Below, piece after piece: positions 1-5,036 of a stretch of 5,959 nt of DNA (positions are counted from its first letter, which is position 1; every line of letters begins with the position of its first letter). A program made the position numbers and the translations under genes. Origin of the DNA: an uncultured Desulfohalobiaceae bacterium (lineage in GTDB: Bacteria; Desulfobacterota; Desulfovibrionia; Desulfovibrionales; Desulfonatronovibrionaceae); contig CAJXJU010000089.1 of the NCBI GenBank assembly GCA_913055195.1, forward strand, positions 1-5,959, read 5' to 3'. The notes beneath the pieces are model-generated. The model worked only from the letters and a program-made list of their open reading frames with translations, ran no database searches and was not told where the DNA came from.

Positions 1-28
1 TTTCGGGTTTCGAATTTCGAATTTCTCA
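1..28. repeat. Heptamer direct repeat, TTTCGNN type
   Basis: Four units at exact 7-base spacing: TTTCGGG at 1, TTTCGAA at 8, TTTCGAA at 15 and the degenerate TTTCTCA at 22. A further TTTCGCA at 31 is two bases out of phase. The array may begin before the window edge. It runs directly into a perfect hairpin at 25-52. It lies beyond the 3' end of the rlmH transcript and codes for nothing visible. Confidence 0.7.
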
Positions 29-52
29 ACTTTCGCAACTCCGAAAGTTGAG
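25..52. repeat. Perfect 11-bp inverted repeat (hairpin)
   Basis: CTCAACTTTCG (25-35) is exactly complementary to CGAAAGTTGAG (42-52), with the 6-base loop CAACTC. Either strand could fold. It is about 210 bases downstream of the rlmH stop, so it could end or protect the leftward transcript. However, neither strand shows a proper T-run after the stem: leftward it is followed by AAATTCG, rightward by TAACCTGA. It may equally be part of the adjoining heptamer element. Confidence 0.6.
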
Positions 53-80
53 TAACCTGATCTAATGTTATTCAGAGTCG

Positions 81-195
81 CCTGCAAAAAGTAAATTTTT
101 CCGTGACAATATTGAGCCTTTTCAGTTAAAGAGAAGAGATAACCGTCGATTTAATGTTCACGGATTCAGGTTTTTACAGATTCCCTGCAAAAAGT
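81..195. repeat. 12-base direct repeat pair CCTGCAAAAAGT
   Basis: CCTGCAAAAAGT occurs identically at 81-92 and 184-195, 103 bases apart, in the gene-free region beyond rlmH. The flanks differ (followed by AAATTTTT and by CGAAACTC). Such a pair could be the ends of a small decayed element or two copies of a dispersed repeat. Nothing between them looks like a transposase or terminal inverted repeats. Confidence 0.45.
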
Positions 196-261
196 CGAAA
201 CTCGCAAATTACAGCTTGCGGGGACAGGCGAACAGGTAATAATTTCAAATAGTTACAACCG

Positions 262-726
262 TTAATGATGATAGGGAAAATTTTTTAAAATCGAGACAGC
301 CCGATAGAGTTGTTCAAGCAGGATCACCCGGGCCATCTCATGGGGGAAGGTCATAGGGCTTAAGCTTAAACAAAACCTTGCCTTCTTCTGAACACCCTGG
401 CTTAAACCATAAGCCCCGCCAATAATAAAACAGGGCCTTACGCCCGATTCAATCCAATTCCTTAAGTTTTGTGCGAGTTTGCGCGATGACAAAAGATTTC
501 CCTTTTCATCAAGAGTAACAACAAAGTCGCGGGGAGTTATTTTGTCTAAAATTAACTCCCCTTCTTTGTTAATACGTTGTACTTGCGTACCATGAGTGAC
601 ATCTTTTACTATTACTTCTTGAAGATCATAAAATTTGCTCAGGTTACTCCAGTAATGGACAAAGGACTGTTGCCAATACTTCTTTTTTAACTTTCCAACC
701 CAGACAAATTTTATTGTAGTACCCAT
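262..726 (-). CDS. rlmH: 23S rRNA (pseudouridine-1915 N3)-methyltransferase RlmH
   Basis: This 154-residue protein has the usual length of RlmH (E. coli 155). The family is a compact SPOUT-type methyltransferase that uses SAM to methylate pseudouridine 1915 in helix 69 of 23S rRNA on assembled 70S ribosomes, acting as a dimer in the cytoplasm. Visible marks are TLDEKG (71-76), the IIGGAYGL loop (101-108) of the trefoil-knot SAM site, the run SLSPMTFPHEMARV (121-134) with the conserved His129, EQLYRA (138-143), and the C-terminal PYHH (151-154), which is nearly invariant. The ATG directly abuts the lysA stop (TAA then ATG, no gap), so translation is probably coupled to lysA; no strong Shine-Dalgarno lies at normal distance. 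It is the last gene of the leftward block. It is intact and the assignment is secure. Confidence 0.96.
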   Translation of the reverse strand: MGTTIKFVWVGKLKKKYWQQSFVHYWSNLSKFYDLQEVIVKDVTHGTQVQRINKEGELILDKITPRDFVVTLDEKGNLLSSRKLAQNLRNWIESGVRPCFIIGGAYGLSQGVQKKARFCLSLSPMTFPHEMARVILLEQLYRAVSILKNFPYHH

Positions 727-1974
727 TTAGAAACACTCATCTTCCAGAGCCACGAGATCAAAATAAATCTCTCTACGCCTGGCTACCTTCACTTTATCTC
801 CATCTACCAATATTTCCGCTGCCCTGGGCCGGGAATTATATTGTGATGACATGGTAAAACCATAAGCTCCGGCTGAAAATACAGCTAAAAGCTCATCAGG
901 CTTTACTTCTGGCAGTTCCCTGTCCTGAGCCAGAAAATCACCAGACTCGCAAATAGGCCCGACAATATCTACTTTTTGCATTGGTCTGTCTGCCTGGATA
1001 ACAGGAGCGATGCGATGAAAAGAACCATACAGGGAAGGCCGGACAAGATCATTCATGGCGGCATCAACAATGAGAAAATTTTTGATTTCTGTTTTTTTGG
1101 TATATAAAACACGGGTAACCAGAATACCGGCATTTCCAGCAATTACCCTTCCAGGCTCAAGGATTAACTGTAAATCATAGCCTTTTAACTTTTCTGTCAA
1201 AGCACGACCAAACTCAGCAGGGTGGGGCGGTTCTTCTTCTTTATAAGTAATGCCCAGACCTCCACCCAGATCAAGATATTTAATTTCAAGCCCCATATCC
1301 TTTAATTTTTCATAAAAGTTTAACACCTTGCTCAAAGCATCTAAAAAAGGATCTATGCTGGTTAATTGAGAACCAATATGGCAATCAATACCAATGGGTT
1401 CGATATTGGGTAGTTCCTGAGCTAATTTGTAAACTTCAAGGGCCTGATCCAGAGCCAGACCAAACTTATTTTTTTTCAACCCCGTAGAAATATAGGGATG
1501 AGTCTTAGGATCAACATCCGGGTTGATGCGCAAACTAATCCTGGCTTTTTTATCCAGATTGCCAGCCACTTCGTTAATTTTAAGAAGTTCCTGCCTGGAC
1601 TCCACATTAAACATCAAAATATCAGCTATCAAAGCTTCCTGAATCTCATGGCCGCGCTTTCCCACTCCTGAATAGACAATCTTTTGTGGATCAACACCTG
1701 CCTTTAATGCCCTGAATAGCTCTCCGCCTGACACAATATCCATGCCAGCGCCCATTTCTGCCAGAAGCTTAAGAATACATAAATTGGAATTGGCTTTGAC
1801 AGAATAGCAGGTAAGATGGTTAATGGATTCAAAAGCAGAGTCAAAGGCCTGGAAATGGCGGCGGAAAGTTCTGGCCGAATAAATATACAGGGGTGTGTCA
1901 TACTCTTGAACAAGATCTACAATTGGTACTTCCTCAGCATAAAGTTGTCCGTTTTTGTGTTCAAAGTAATGCAT
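727..1974 (-). CDS. lysA: Diaminopimelate decarboxylase LysA
   Basis: LysA removes CO2 from meso-diaminopimelate to give L-lysine, the last step of the DAP pathway, using pyridoxal phosphate. The 415 residues match the family length. The fold is the usual alanine-racemase-like barrel followed by a beta domain. The PLP lysine is K60 in YSVKANSN (58-64). HIGSQ (199-203), the phosphate-binding DLGGGLG (235-241) and EPGR (273-276) follow. The second-subunit active-site motif CESGD (342-346), with the catalytic Cys342, and AYGFTMSSQYNSRPRAAE (370-387) complete the site. The ATG is preceded by AAGGAG at a 7-base gap, the cleanest ribosome-binding site in the window. It follows a lipoprotein gene by 36 bases and abuts rlmH. 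No dapF is in the window. Intact; assignment secure. Confidence 0.97.
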   Translation of the reverse strand: MHYFEHKNGQLYAEEVPIVDLVQEYDTPLYIYSARTFRRHFQAFDSAFESINHLTCYSVKANSNLCILKLLAEMGAGMDIVSGGELFRALKAGVDPQKIVYSGVGKRGHEIQEALIADILMFNVESRQELLKINEVAGNLDKKARISLRINPDVDPKTHPYISTGLKKNKFGLALDQALEVYKLAQELPNIEPIGIDCHIGSQLTSIDPFLDALSKVLNFYEKLKDMGLEIKYLDLGGGLGITYKEEEPPHPAEFGRALTEKLKGYDLQLILEPGRVIAGNAGILVTRVLYTKKTEIKNFLIVDAAMNDLVRPSLYGSFHRIAPVIQADRPMQKVDIVGPICESGDFLAQDRELPEVKPDELLAVFSAGAYGFTMSSQYNSRPRAAEILVDGDKVKVARRREIYFDLVALEDECF

Positions 1975-1981
1975 TTATGTT

Positions 1982-1987
1982 CTCCTT
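1982..1987 (-). promoter_or_regulatory. Shine-Dalgarno of lysA
   Basis: On the minus strand AAGGAG lies 7 bases before the lysA ATG (1974-1972), a near-ideal match and spacing. It fixes the LysA start at MHYFEHKNG. It stands out because most other starts here (lipoprotein, cbiL, rlmH) lack a good site. Confidence 0.85.
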
Positions 1988-2010
1988 ATCTGGTTTATGG
2001 TTGTATTCAA

Positions 2011-2415
2011 CTATTTGTTGCTAACATATACTATATTGGACACAACCTCAGGCAGGATAGGGTAAATATTTTTCCCCTTAATCCTGACCCTATAGGCTGT
2101 ATTTTTTTTGATCTGACAATATCTTATATACAACTCATGCCCTTTGCGCATAATCTGCGGAGCATTAACATTAAAGAGAACTTTCTGGTGTACCCGAAAG
2201 GGACAGGCAGGACAATCTCCTTGTGGGCCTACCTGCTCAAGTTCTAATGTTAATCTGGAAAGATTGGCATCATTTCCTTTAATATAAATTTTCAGTTGAA
2301 GGCATTGATCGACCAGTTTTGCTTCTTTGATTTCCAGGGCAAATTTTTCTTCAGAAACATCAGGTTCAGGCCAGACTTTTTTCCCACAGCCGATTATCAT
2401 CACAAGGCAAAGCAA
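2011..2415 (-). CDS. Small lipoprotein, LptM/LppL-like at the N-terminus, preceding lysA
   Basis: The frame gives 134 residues from a TTG at 2415-2413. A lipobox MIIGC puts the lipidated Cys at residue 10, and the mature protein begins CGKKVWPEPD. That resembles the CGxKGPLYxP start of the LptM/LppL (YifL) lipoproteins encoded just before lysA or dapF in many proteobacteria, so I infer an envelope lipoprotein of that kind. Unlike those very short proteins it carries about 115 further residues of mixed, probably beta-rich sequence with a CPAC pair (Cys68, Cys71), whose role I do not know. The start is abnormal: only nine residues precede the Cys, with no basic n-region and no Shine-Dalgarno. 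Upstream in the same frame the heptamer array reads FILHPSSFILPLLLLCLV, hydrophobic but without ATG, GTG or TTG before this TTG. The true start was probably replaced by the array. It overlaps the cbiA tail by 16 bases and may depend on coupling to it. Confidence 0.7.
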   Translation of the reverse strand: MLCLVMIIGCGKKVWPEPDVSEEKFALEIKEAKLVDQCLQLKIYIKGNDANLSRLTLELEQVGPQGDCPACPFRVHQKVLFNVNAPQIMRKGHELYIRYCQIKKNTAYRVRIKGKNIYPILPEVVSNIVYVSNK

Positions 2416-3194
2416 GAGTAATGGAAGGATGAAGGATGAAGGATGAAGGATGAAGAATGCAGACGTGGAAGACGACAGATTGTATCTGCAAGCAACATAT
2501 CAAGGTCAACATTGTTTTCCACAAAATCCACTAACTTCTTCAATAAAGAACCATTGCCATCCTGATAAAATGTATCTCCTGTCACCAGGCCTAGATGTCT
2601 TGAAGGTATTGTTATATCATTATTTTTAGGCAAAGTTCCATATACTGTAGTGCCAATCTCTTCCAATGACCTGATCAAAACTTTTTTATGCCTTTCACTT
2701 CCCACACGATTTAGAATAACTCCCTTCACCTGAACATCTGAATCAAACTGAACATATCCCTGCACAAGGGCAGCAACAGATCGGGCCATAGAGCTGGCAT
2801 CCACCACAAGAATAACCGGAAGCCCCAGAAGTTTCGCAATCTGGGCAGTGGAACCAGCATCATCTGTAGCTGAAAAACCGTCAAACAAGCCCATTACTCC
2901 TTCAACAACAACTACATCTGCATCACCTGCATAGCAGGAAAATATTACTTTATTTTCAGATGGCGGCAACATCCAACCATCAAGATTGTGAGAATCTCTT
3001 CCTGTAATATAGTAATGATGGCCAGGATCAATAAAGTCAGGACCAACCTTAAAGGGCTGTACATTATAACCGCGGCTGACAAGACTGGCCATAAGGCCAA
3101 GAGAAACGGTTGTCTTGCCGCAACCACTATGCGTGCCAGCAATACAAATGACAGGTACTTCTGCTGCTTCAGCTATTTTTTTATCTTTATTCAT
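2400..3194 (-). CDS. cbiA: Cobyrinate a,c-diamide synthase, C-terminally truncated (glutaminase domain missing)
   Basis: CbiA amidates the a and c side chains of (cobalt-)cobyrinic acid using ATP and glutamine. The N-terminal ATP-dependent synthase domain is complete by eye: P-loop GTHSGCGKTT (20-29), VGPDFIDPGHH (50-60), VEGVMGLFDG (98-106), VVDASSMARSV (130-140), LNRV (161-164) and IPSRHLGLV (196-204), ending in the linker NNVDLDMLL (227-235). Family members then continue about 200 residues with a class I glutaminase-like domain. Here the frame instead ends at 264 aa with a tail encoded by a GGATGAA/TTCATCC array, so residues from about 246 on are repeat-derived. No glutaminase sequence follows before the lipoprotein. 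The ATG overlaps the cbiL stop by 8 bases, indicating coupled translation. Without the glutaminase half it could at best use free ammonia; it may be a pseudogene, or a rearrangement or assembly join. The family call is firm; activity is doubtful. Confidence 0.88.
   Translation of the reverse strand: MNKDKKIAEAAEVPVICIAGTHSGCGKTTVSLGLMASLVSRGYNVQPFKVGPDFIDPGHHYYITGRDSHNLDGWMLPPSENKVIFSCYAGDADVVVVEGVMGLFDGFSATDDAGSTAQIAKLLGLPVILVVDASSMARSVAALVQGYVQFDSDVQVKGVILNRVGSERHKKVLIRSLEEIGTTVYGTLPKNNDITIPSRHLGLVTGDTFYQDGNGSLLKKLVDFVENNVDLDMLLADTICRLPRLHSSSFILHPSSFHYSCFAL
2423..2458. repeat. Heptamer array GGATGAA, inside the cbiA 3' end
   Basis: Four perfect copies of GGATGAA (2427-2433, 2434-2440, 2441-2447, 2448-2454) are flanked by a partial GGAA on the left and GAAT on the right. 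On the coding (minus) strand the unit is TTCATCC. It is translated in frame as SSFILHPSSF at the end of the cbiA frame and forms the lead-in to the lipoprotein frame. It is the same unit as the array at 4988-5036 but in the opposite orientation. Because 7 is not a multiple of 3, each gain or loss of a unit changes the downstream frame. Confidence 0.9.
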
Positions 3195-3906
3195 TTAACC
3201 ACTTTTTTCTGATCAAAAGTAATGAAAAATAACCTGGTTGAAAATCAACGCCCTCATTTAAGTCATTTACAATCATTTCCCTATCTGTAGTACAATTGGA
3301 GACAAGAACAGAAGCAGAAGATAAACCCATTTCGTCGATTACAGACAATATTTCCCTGTATTTACGATAAACTTTTAACACTACTACAGAATCAACATGT
3401 TCAATGACATTTTTTAACTTCTCAGGCCCACATGCCCCGGAAACAACTGCAAAAGATTCTTCTGCTTCAACCAATTCTCTTTTAATGCAAGCTGTAGCTG
3501 CATTAAAAGCAGTAATCCCTGGTATAATTTTGATAACAGCTTCTGAATAAAGGCTTTTAATACTTTTCATTATATATCCAAATGTACTGTATGTCAGAGG
3601 ATCGCCTAAGGTAAGAAAAGCAGCATCTTTGCCATCTTTTAAAGTTTTTATAATTTGCTTTGCATTATGATGCCATGCATTTTCCAGAATTTTCCTTTCT
3701 CTTGTCATGGGAAATTTTAAAATATTGATTGGAATATCTTTTTTCAAATGTGTTGATATAATATTAACTGCCTGGGAATAATTATTTTTGCTTGATGAAG
3801 CAGCAAATATCACATCGACTGAATTCAAGACCTTAACCCCTTTAATGGTAATAAGGTCTGGATCTCCAGGACCTACGCCTACTCCATATAATGTTCCTGT
3901 ATGCAT
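3187..3906 (-). CDS. cbiL: Cobalt-factor II / precorrin-2 C20-methyltransferase
   Basis: This enzyme transfers a methyl group from SAM to C20 of the early corrin-ring intermediate, an essential step of cobalamin synthesis. The 239 residues fit the CbiL/CobI family. Visible family marks are the N-terminal GVGVGPGDPDLITIKGVKVL (8-27), typical of tetrapyrrole methylases, LTLGDPLTYSTFGYIM (99-113) with the GDP loop at the SAM site, and IIPGITAFNAA (127-137). CbiL (cobalt route) and CobI (precorrin-2) cannot be told apart by eye; I use cbiL because of the cbiA neighbour and likely anaerobic host. The stop overlaps the cbiA start. The ATG has no clear Shine-Dalgarno: a GGTTATT heptamer array ends only 16 bases upstream, so the native leader may have been replaced. 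The frame itself looks intact. Confidence 0.93.
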   Translation of the reverse strand: MHTGTLYGVGVGPGDPDLITIKGVKVLNSVDVIFAASSSKNNYSQAVNIISTHLKKDIPINILKFPMTRERKILENAWHHNAKQIIKTLKDGKDAAFLTLGDPLTYSTFGYIMKSIKSLYSEAVIKIIPGITAFNAATACIKRELVEAEESFAVVSGACGPEKLKNVIEHVDSVVVLKVYRKYREILSVIDEMGLSSASVLVSNCTTDREMIVNDLNEGVDFQPGYFSLLLIRKKWLNE

Positions 3907-3922
3907 CTTGTTCTGGTATAAT

Positions 3923-3947
3923 GGTTATTGGTTAGTGGTTATTGGTT
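3923..3947. repeat. Heptamer array GGTTATT
   Basis: Units GGTTATT (3923), GGTTAGT (3930), GGTTATT (3937) and partial GGTT (3944) stand at exact 7-base spacing, just upstream of the cbiL start. The array passes without a spacer into TTCACNN units at 3948, so two heptamer families are joined end to end. On the coding strand it reads AATAACC. Confidence 0.85.
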
Positions 3948-3961
3948 TTCACAATTCACGC
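3948..3961. repeat. Heptamer pair TTCACAA-TTCACGC
   Basis: Two TTCACNN units directly follow the GGTTATT array. They belong to the same family as the larger array at 4015-4059 and are separated from it by a 53-base unique stretch, so the two TTCACNN tracts flank that segment as direct repeats. Confidence 0.65.
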
Positions 3962-3979
3962 CAGGCACCTGAAGTGTTA

Positions 3980-4007
3980 CCGAACATCTGAAGCATTATA
4001 TGCTCGG
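3980..4007. repeat. Imperfect hairpin between the TTCAC arrays
   Basis: CCGAACAT (3980-3987) pairs with ATGCTCGG (4000-4007) with one mismatch and a 12-base loop. Together with the flanking TTCACNN tracts this looks like a small modular unit: repeat, hairpin-bearing spacer, repeat. On the minus strand a TATAAT occurs at 4000-3995, but no acceptable -35 box lies 16-18 bases before it, so I do not call a promoter. Confidence 0.35.
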
Positions 4008-4014
4008 CTTACAG

Positions 4015-4059
4015 TTCACGATTCACAAATTCACGGTTCACCGATTTCACGGTTCACAA
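4015..4059. repeat. Heptamer array TTCACNN, overlapping the end of the binding-protein gene
   Basis: Six TTCACNN units start at 4015, 4022, 4030, 4037, 4046 and 4053, giving spacings of 7, 8, 7, 9 and 7: an old or imperfect array. On the minus strand it reads GTGAA-type units. The stop codon (TGA, 4033-4031) and the last nine residues (FVNREIGEP) of the binding protein are encoded by it. Confidence 0.85.
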
Positions 4060-4999
4060 AAAGCTCAGGATACAAAATTCTGGCTATTTTATAAATTCCT
4101 TGCAATAACCTCATGGTTGGACGAGAAACAATTTTTTCATCTATTACATAAACCTGGCCTTCTCGTACAGCTTTAATAAGCTGAAATCCAGGTTCATTGA
4201 TAATATCATGAACAGTTATTCGATTCATTTTTCCTCTTTGCGCAAGATAGACATCTATTTCATCTGCATGAGATAAGATGCGCTCCTTACCATAAAAGGC
4301 AATATTTGTTTTCCTGACAGTTATTGCATCTGAAGCGATATTTATGCCGCCTGCACTTTGAAGGACAAAAATAGCTATTGAAGAAGGCGCAAAAGTTTTC
4401 ATCTTTTTATGAATAGCCTCAAAATAGACTTTTTTCCTTTTTGAGACTGGAACTTTTGCGACACATTGAGCAATTTTCTCAAGCCCTTTCCTGAATTTCT
4501 CAATCATCTTTCTGGCTTCTATCTCTTTACCTGTTAATTTCCCCAGGCAAAGCCAGTAATTATACATTTCCTGTACAGTTTTAGGTTGAAGTGAAACCAC
4601 AACTATCCCGGCTTGCTCAAGTTTGTGCACAAGAGCAGGATATGCCCTTTCAATCATTGGTCTGATAAGCACAAGGTCTGGCCGTGCAGCAATAAACTTT
4701 TCTGGTCCATCATGGTAGCTAAATACGGTTTTCTGCCGAACCTTTTCTGTATAAACAGCAGAAGCATCAGAACGTGACACACCAATAATCTCTTTATCAA
4801 GACCAAGGGAAAAAAGGTTTTCTGTATGGGCCGGATATAAAGAAATAATCCTTTGAAAGGGTTTTTTAATCACTATTGTACGACCAGCTAAATCATGAAT
4901 ACATTCTTGAGCAAAACCATAATATACAAACGTACATATCATCAATATAACAATAAACAATACCCGTCTTATCATCTTATTATTTTTTTCATCCTTCAT
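4031..4999 (-). CDS. Periplasmic substrate-binding protein of a corrinoid/siderophore-type ABC importer (BtuF/FepB family)
   Basis: The 322-residue precursor has a signal peptide: basic IRR (10-12), a hydrophobic run to about residue 28, and likely cleavage after GFA (28-30). The mature part shows the class III binding-protein signature: DLAGRTIVIKKPFQRIISL (36-54), the helix start TENLFSLGL (59-67), PDLVLIRP (107-114), and the second lobe ending in NEPGFQLIKAVREGQVYVID (268-287) and RPTMRLLQGIYKIARILYP (293-311). Such proteins capture vitamin B12, other corrinoids or iron chelates in the periplasm; the cbi neighbours favour a corrinoid (btuF-like), but the ligand is inferred. The first residues MKDE and the last FVNREIGEP are encoded by heptamer arrays. 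The ATG at 4999 has repeat-derived GGA/GGAGG purine runs upstream. The second Met (residue 9, 4975) would give a more typical signal peptide and may be the original start. Confidence 0.9.
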   Translation of the reverse strand: MKDEKNNKMIRRVLFIVILMICTFVYYGFAQECIHDLAGRTIVIKKPFQRIISLYPAHTENLFSLGLDKEIIGVSRSDASAVYTEKVRQKTVFSYHDGPEKFIAARPDLVLIRPMIERAYPALVHKLEQAGIVVVSLQPKTVQEMYNYWLCLGKLTGKEIEARKMIEKFRKGLEKIAQCVAKVPVSKRKKVYFEAIHKKMKTFAPSSIAIFVLQSAGGINIASDAITVRKTNIAFYGKERILSHADEIDVYLAQRGKMNRITVHDIINEPGFQLIKAVREGQVYVIDEKIVSRPTMRLLQGIYKIARILYPELFVNREIGEP

Positions 5000-5036
5000 C
5001 CTTCATCCTTCCTCCTTCCCCATTCCTCCTTCATCC
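4988..5036. repeat. Heptamer array TTCATCC, seven units in perfect phase
   Basis: Exactly 49 bases: TTCATCC at 4988, 4995 and 5002, TTCCTCC at 5009, TTCCCCA at 5016, TTCCTCC at 5023 and TTCATCC at 5030. The coding strand reads GGATGAA/GGAGGAA, purine-rich and full of Shine-Dalgarno-like GGAGG (5015-5011) and ATG. It contains the whole gap between two genes: the ATPase stop TGA (5033-5031) and the binding-protein start ATG (4999-4997) both lie within units. Successive ATGs (5006, 4999, 4992) fall in three different frames, and only 4999 enters the binding-protein frame. Confidence 0.95.

Larger units (their letters stand above)
1..261. other. Gene-free region downstream of rlmH
   Basis: No supported reading frame is present. 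It holds the TTTCGNN heptamer array, the hairpin at 25-52 and two copies of a 12-base direct repeat. It also has a possible degenerate TTCACGG/TTCAGG pair at 157-170 and a weak hairpin at 171-193, with arms TTTTTACAG and CTGCAAAAA around ATTCC. In leftward RNA that hairpin pairs over 9 bp with one G-U, but its U-run is on the 5' side, so it is not a standard terminator. I see no clear terminator for the operon here. Confidence 0.5.

Noticed and set aside
171..193. Terminator hairpin TTTTTACAG / CTGCAAAAA for rlmH
   Set aside because: In the leftward transcript the U-run is on the 5' arm, and the stem is followed by CC, not U residues; pairing is A-U rich and weak.
1816..2247. Plus-strand open frame of 143 codons across the lysA start and the lipoprotein gene
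   Set aside because: It lies opposite two well-supported genes, shows no recognisable family, and its sequence is the antisense of coding DNA.
3788..3991. Plus-strand open frame covering the cbiL start and the GGTTATT repeats
   Set aside because: It is antisense to conserved CbiL residues, and the remainder is repeat translation.
3995..4000. Minus-strand TATAAT as a promoter for cbiL
   Set aside because: No reasonable -35 hexamer stands 16-18 bases upstream, and it lies in the arm and loop of a hairpin; in AT-rich DNA such a hexamer is expected by chance.
4015..4059. CRISPR array
   Set aside because: Units are 7 bases with almost no spacers, unlike the repeat-spacer layout of CRISPR.
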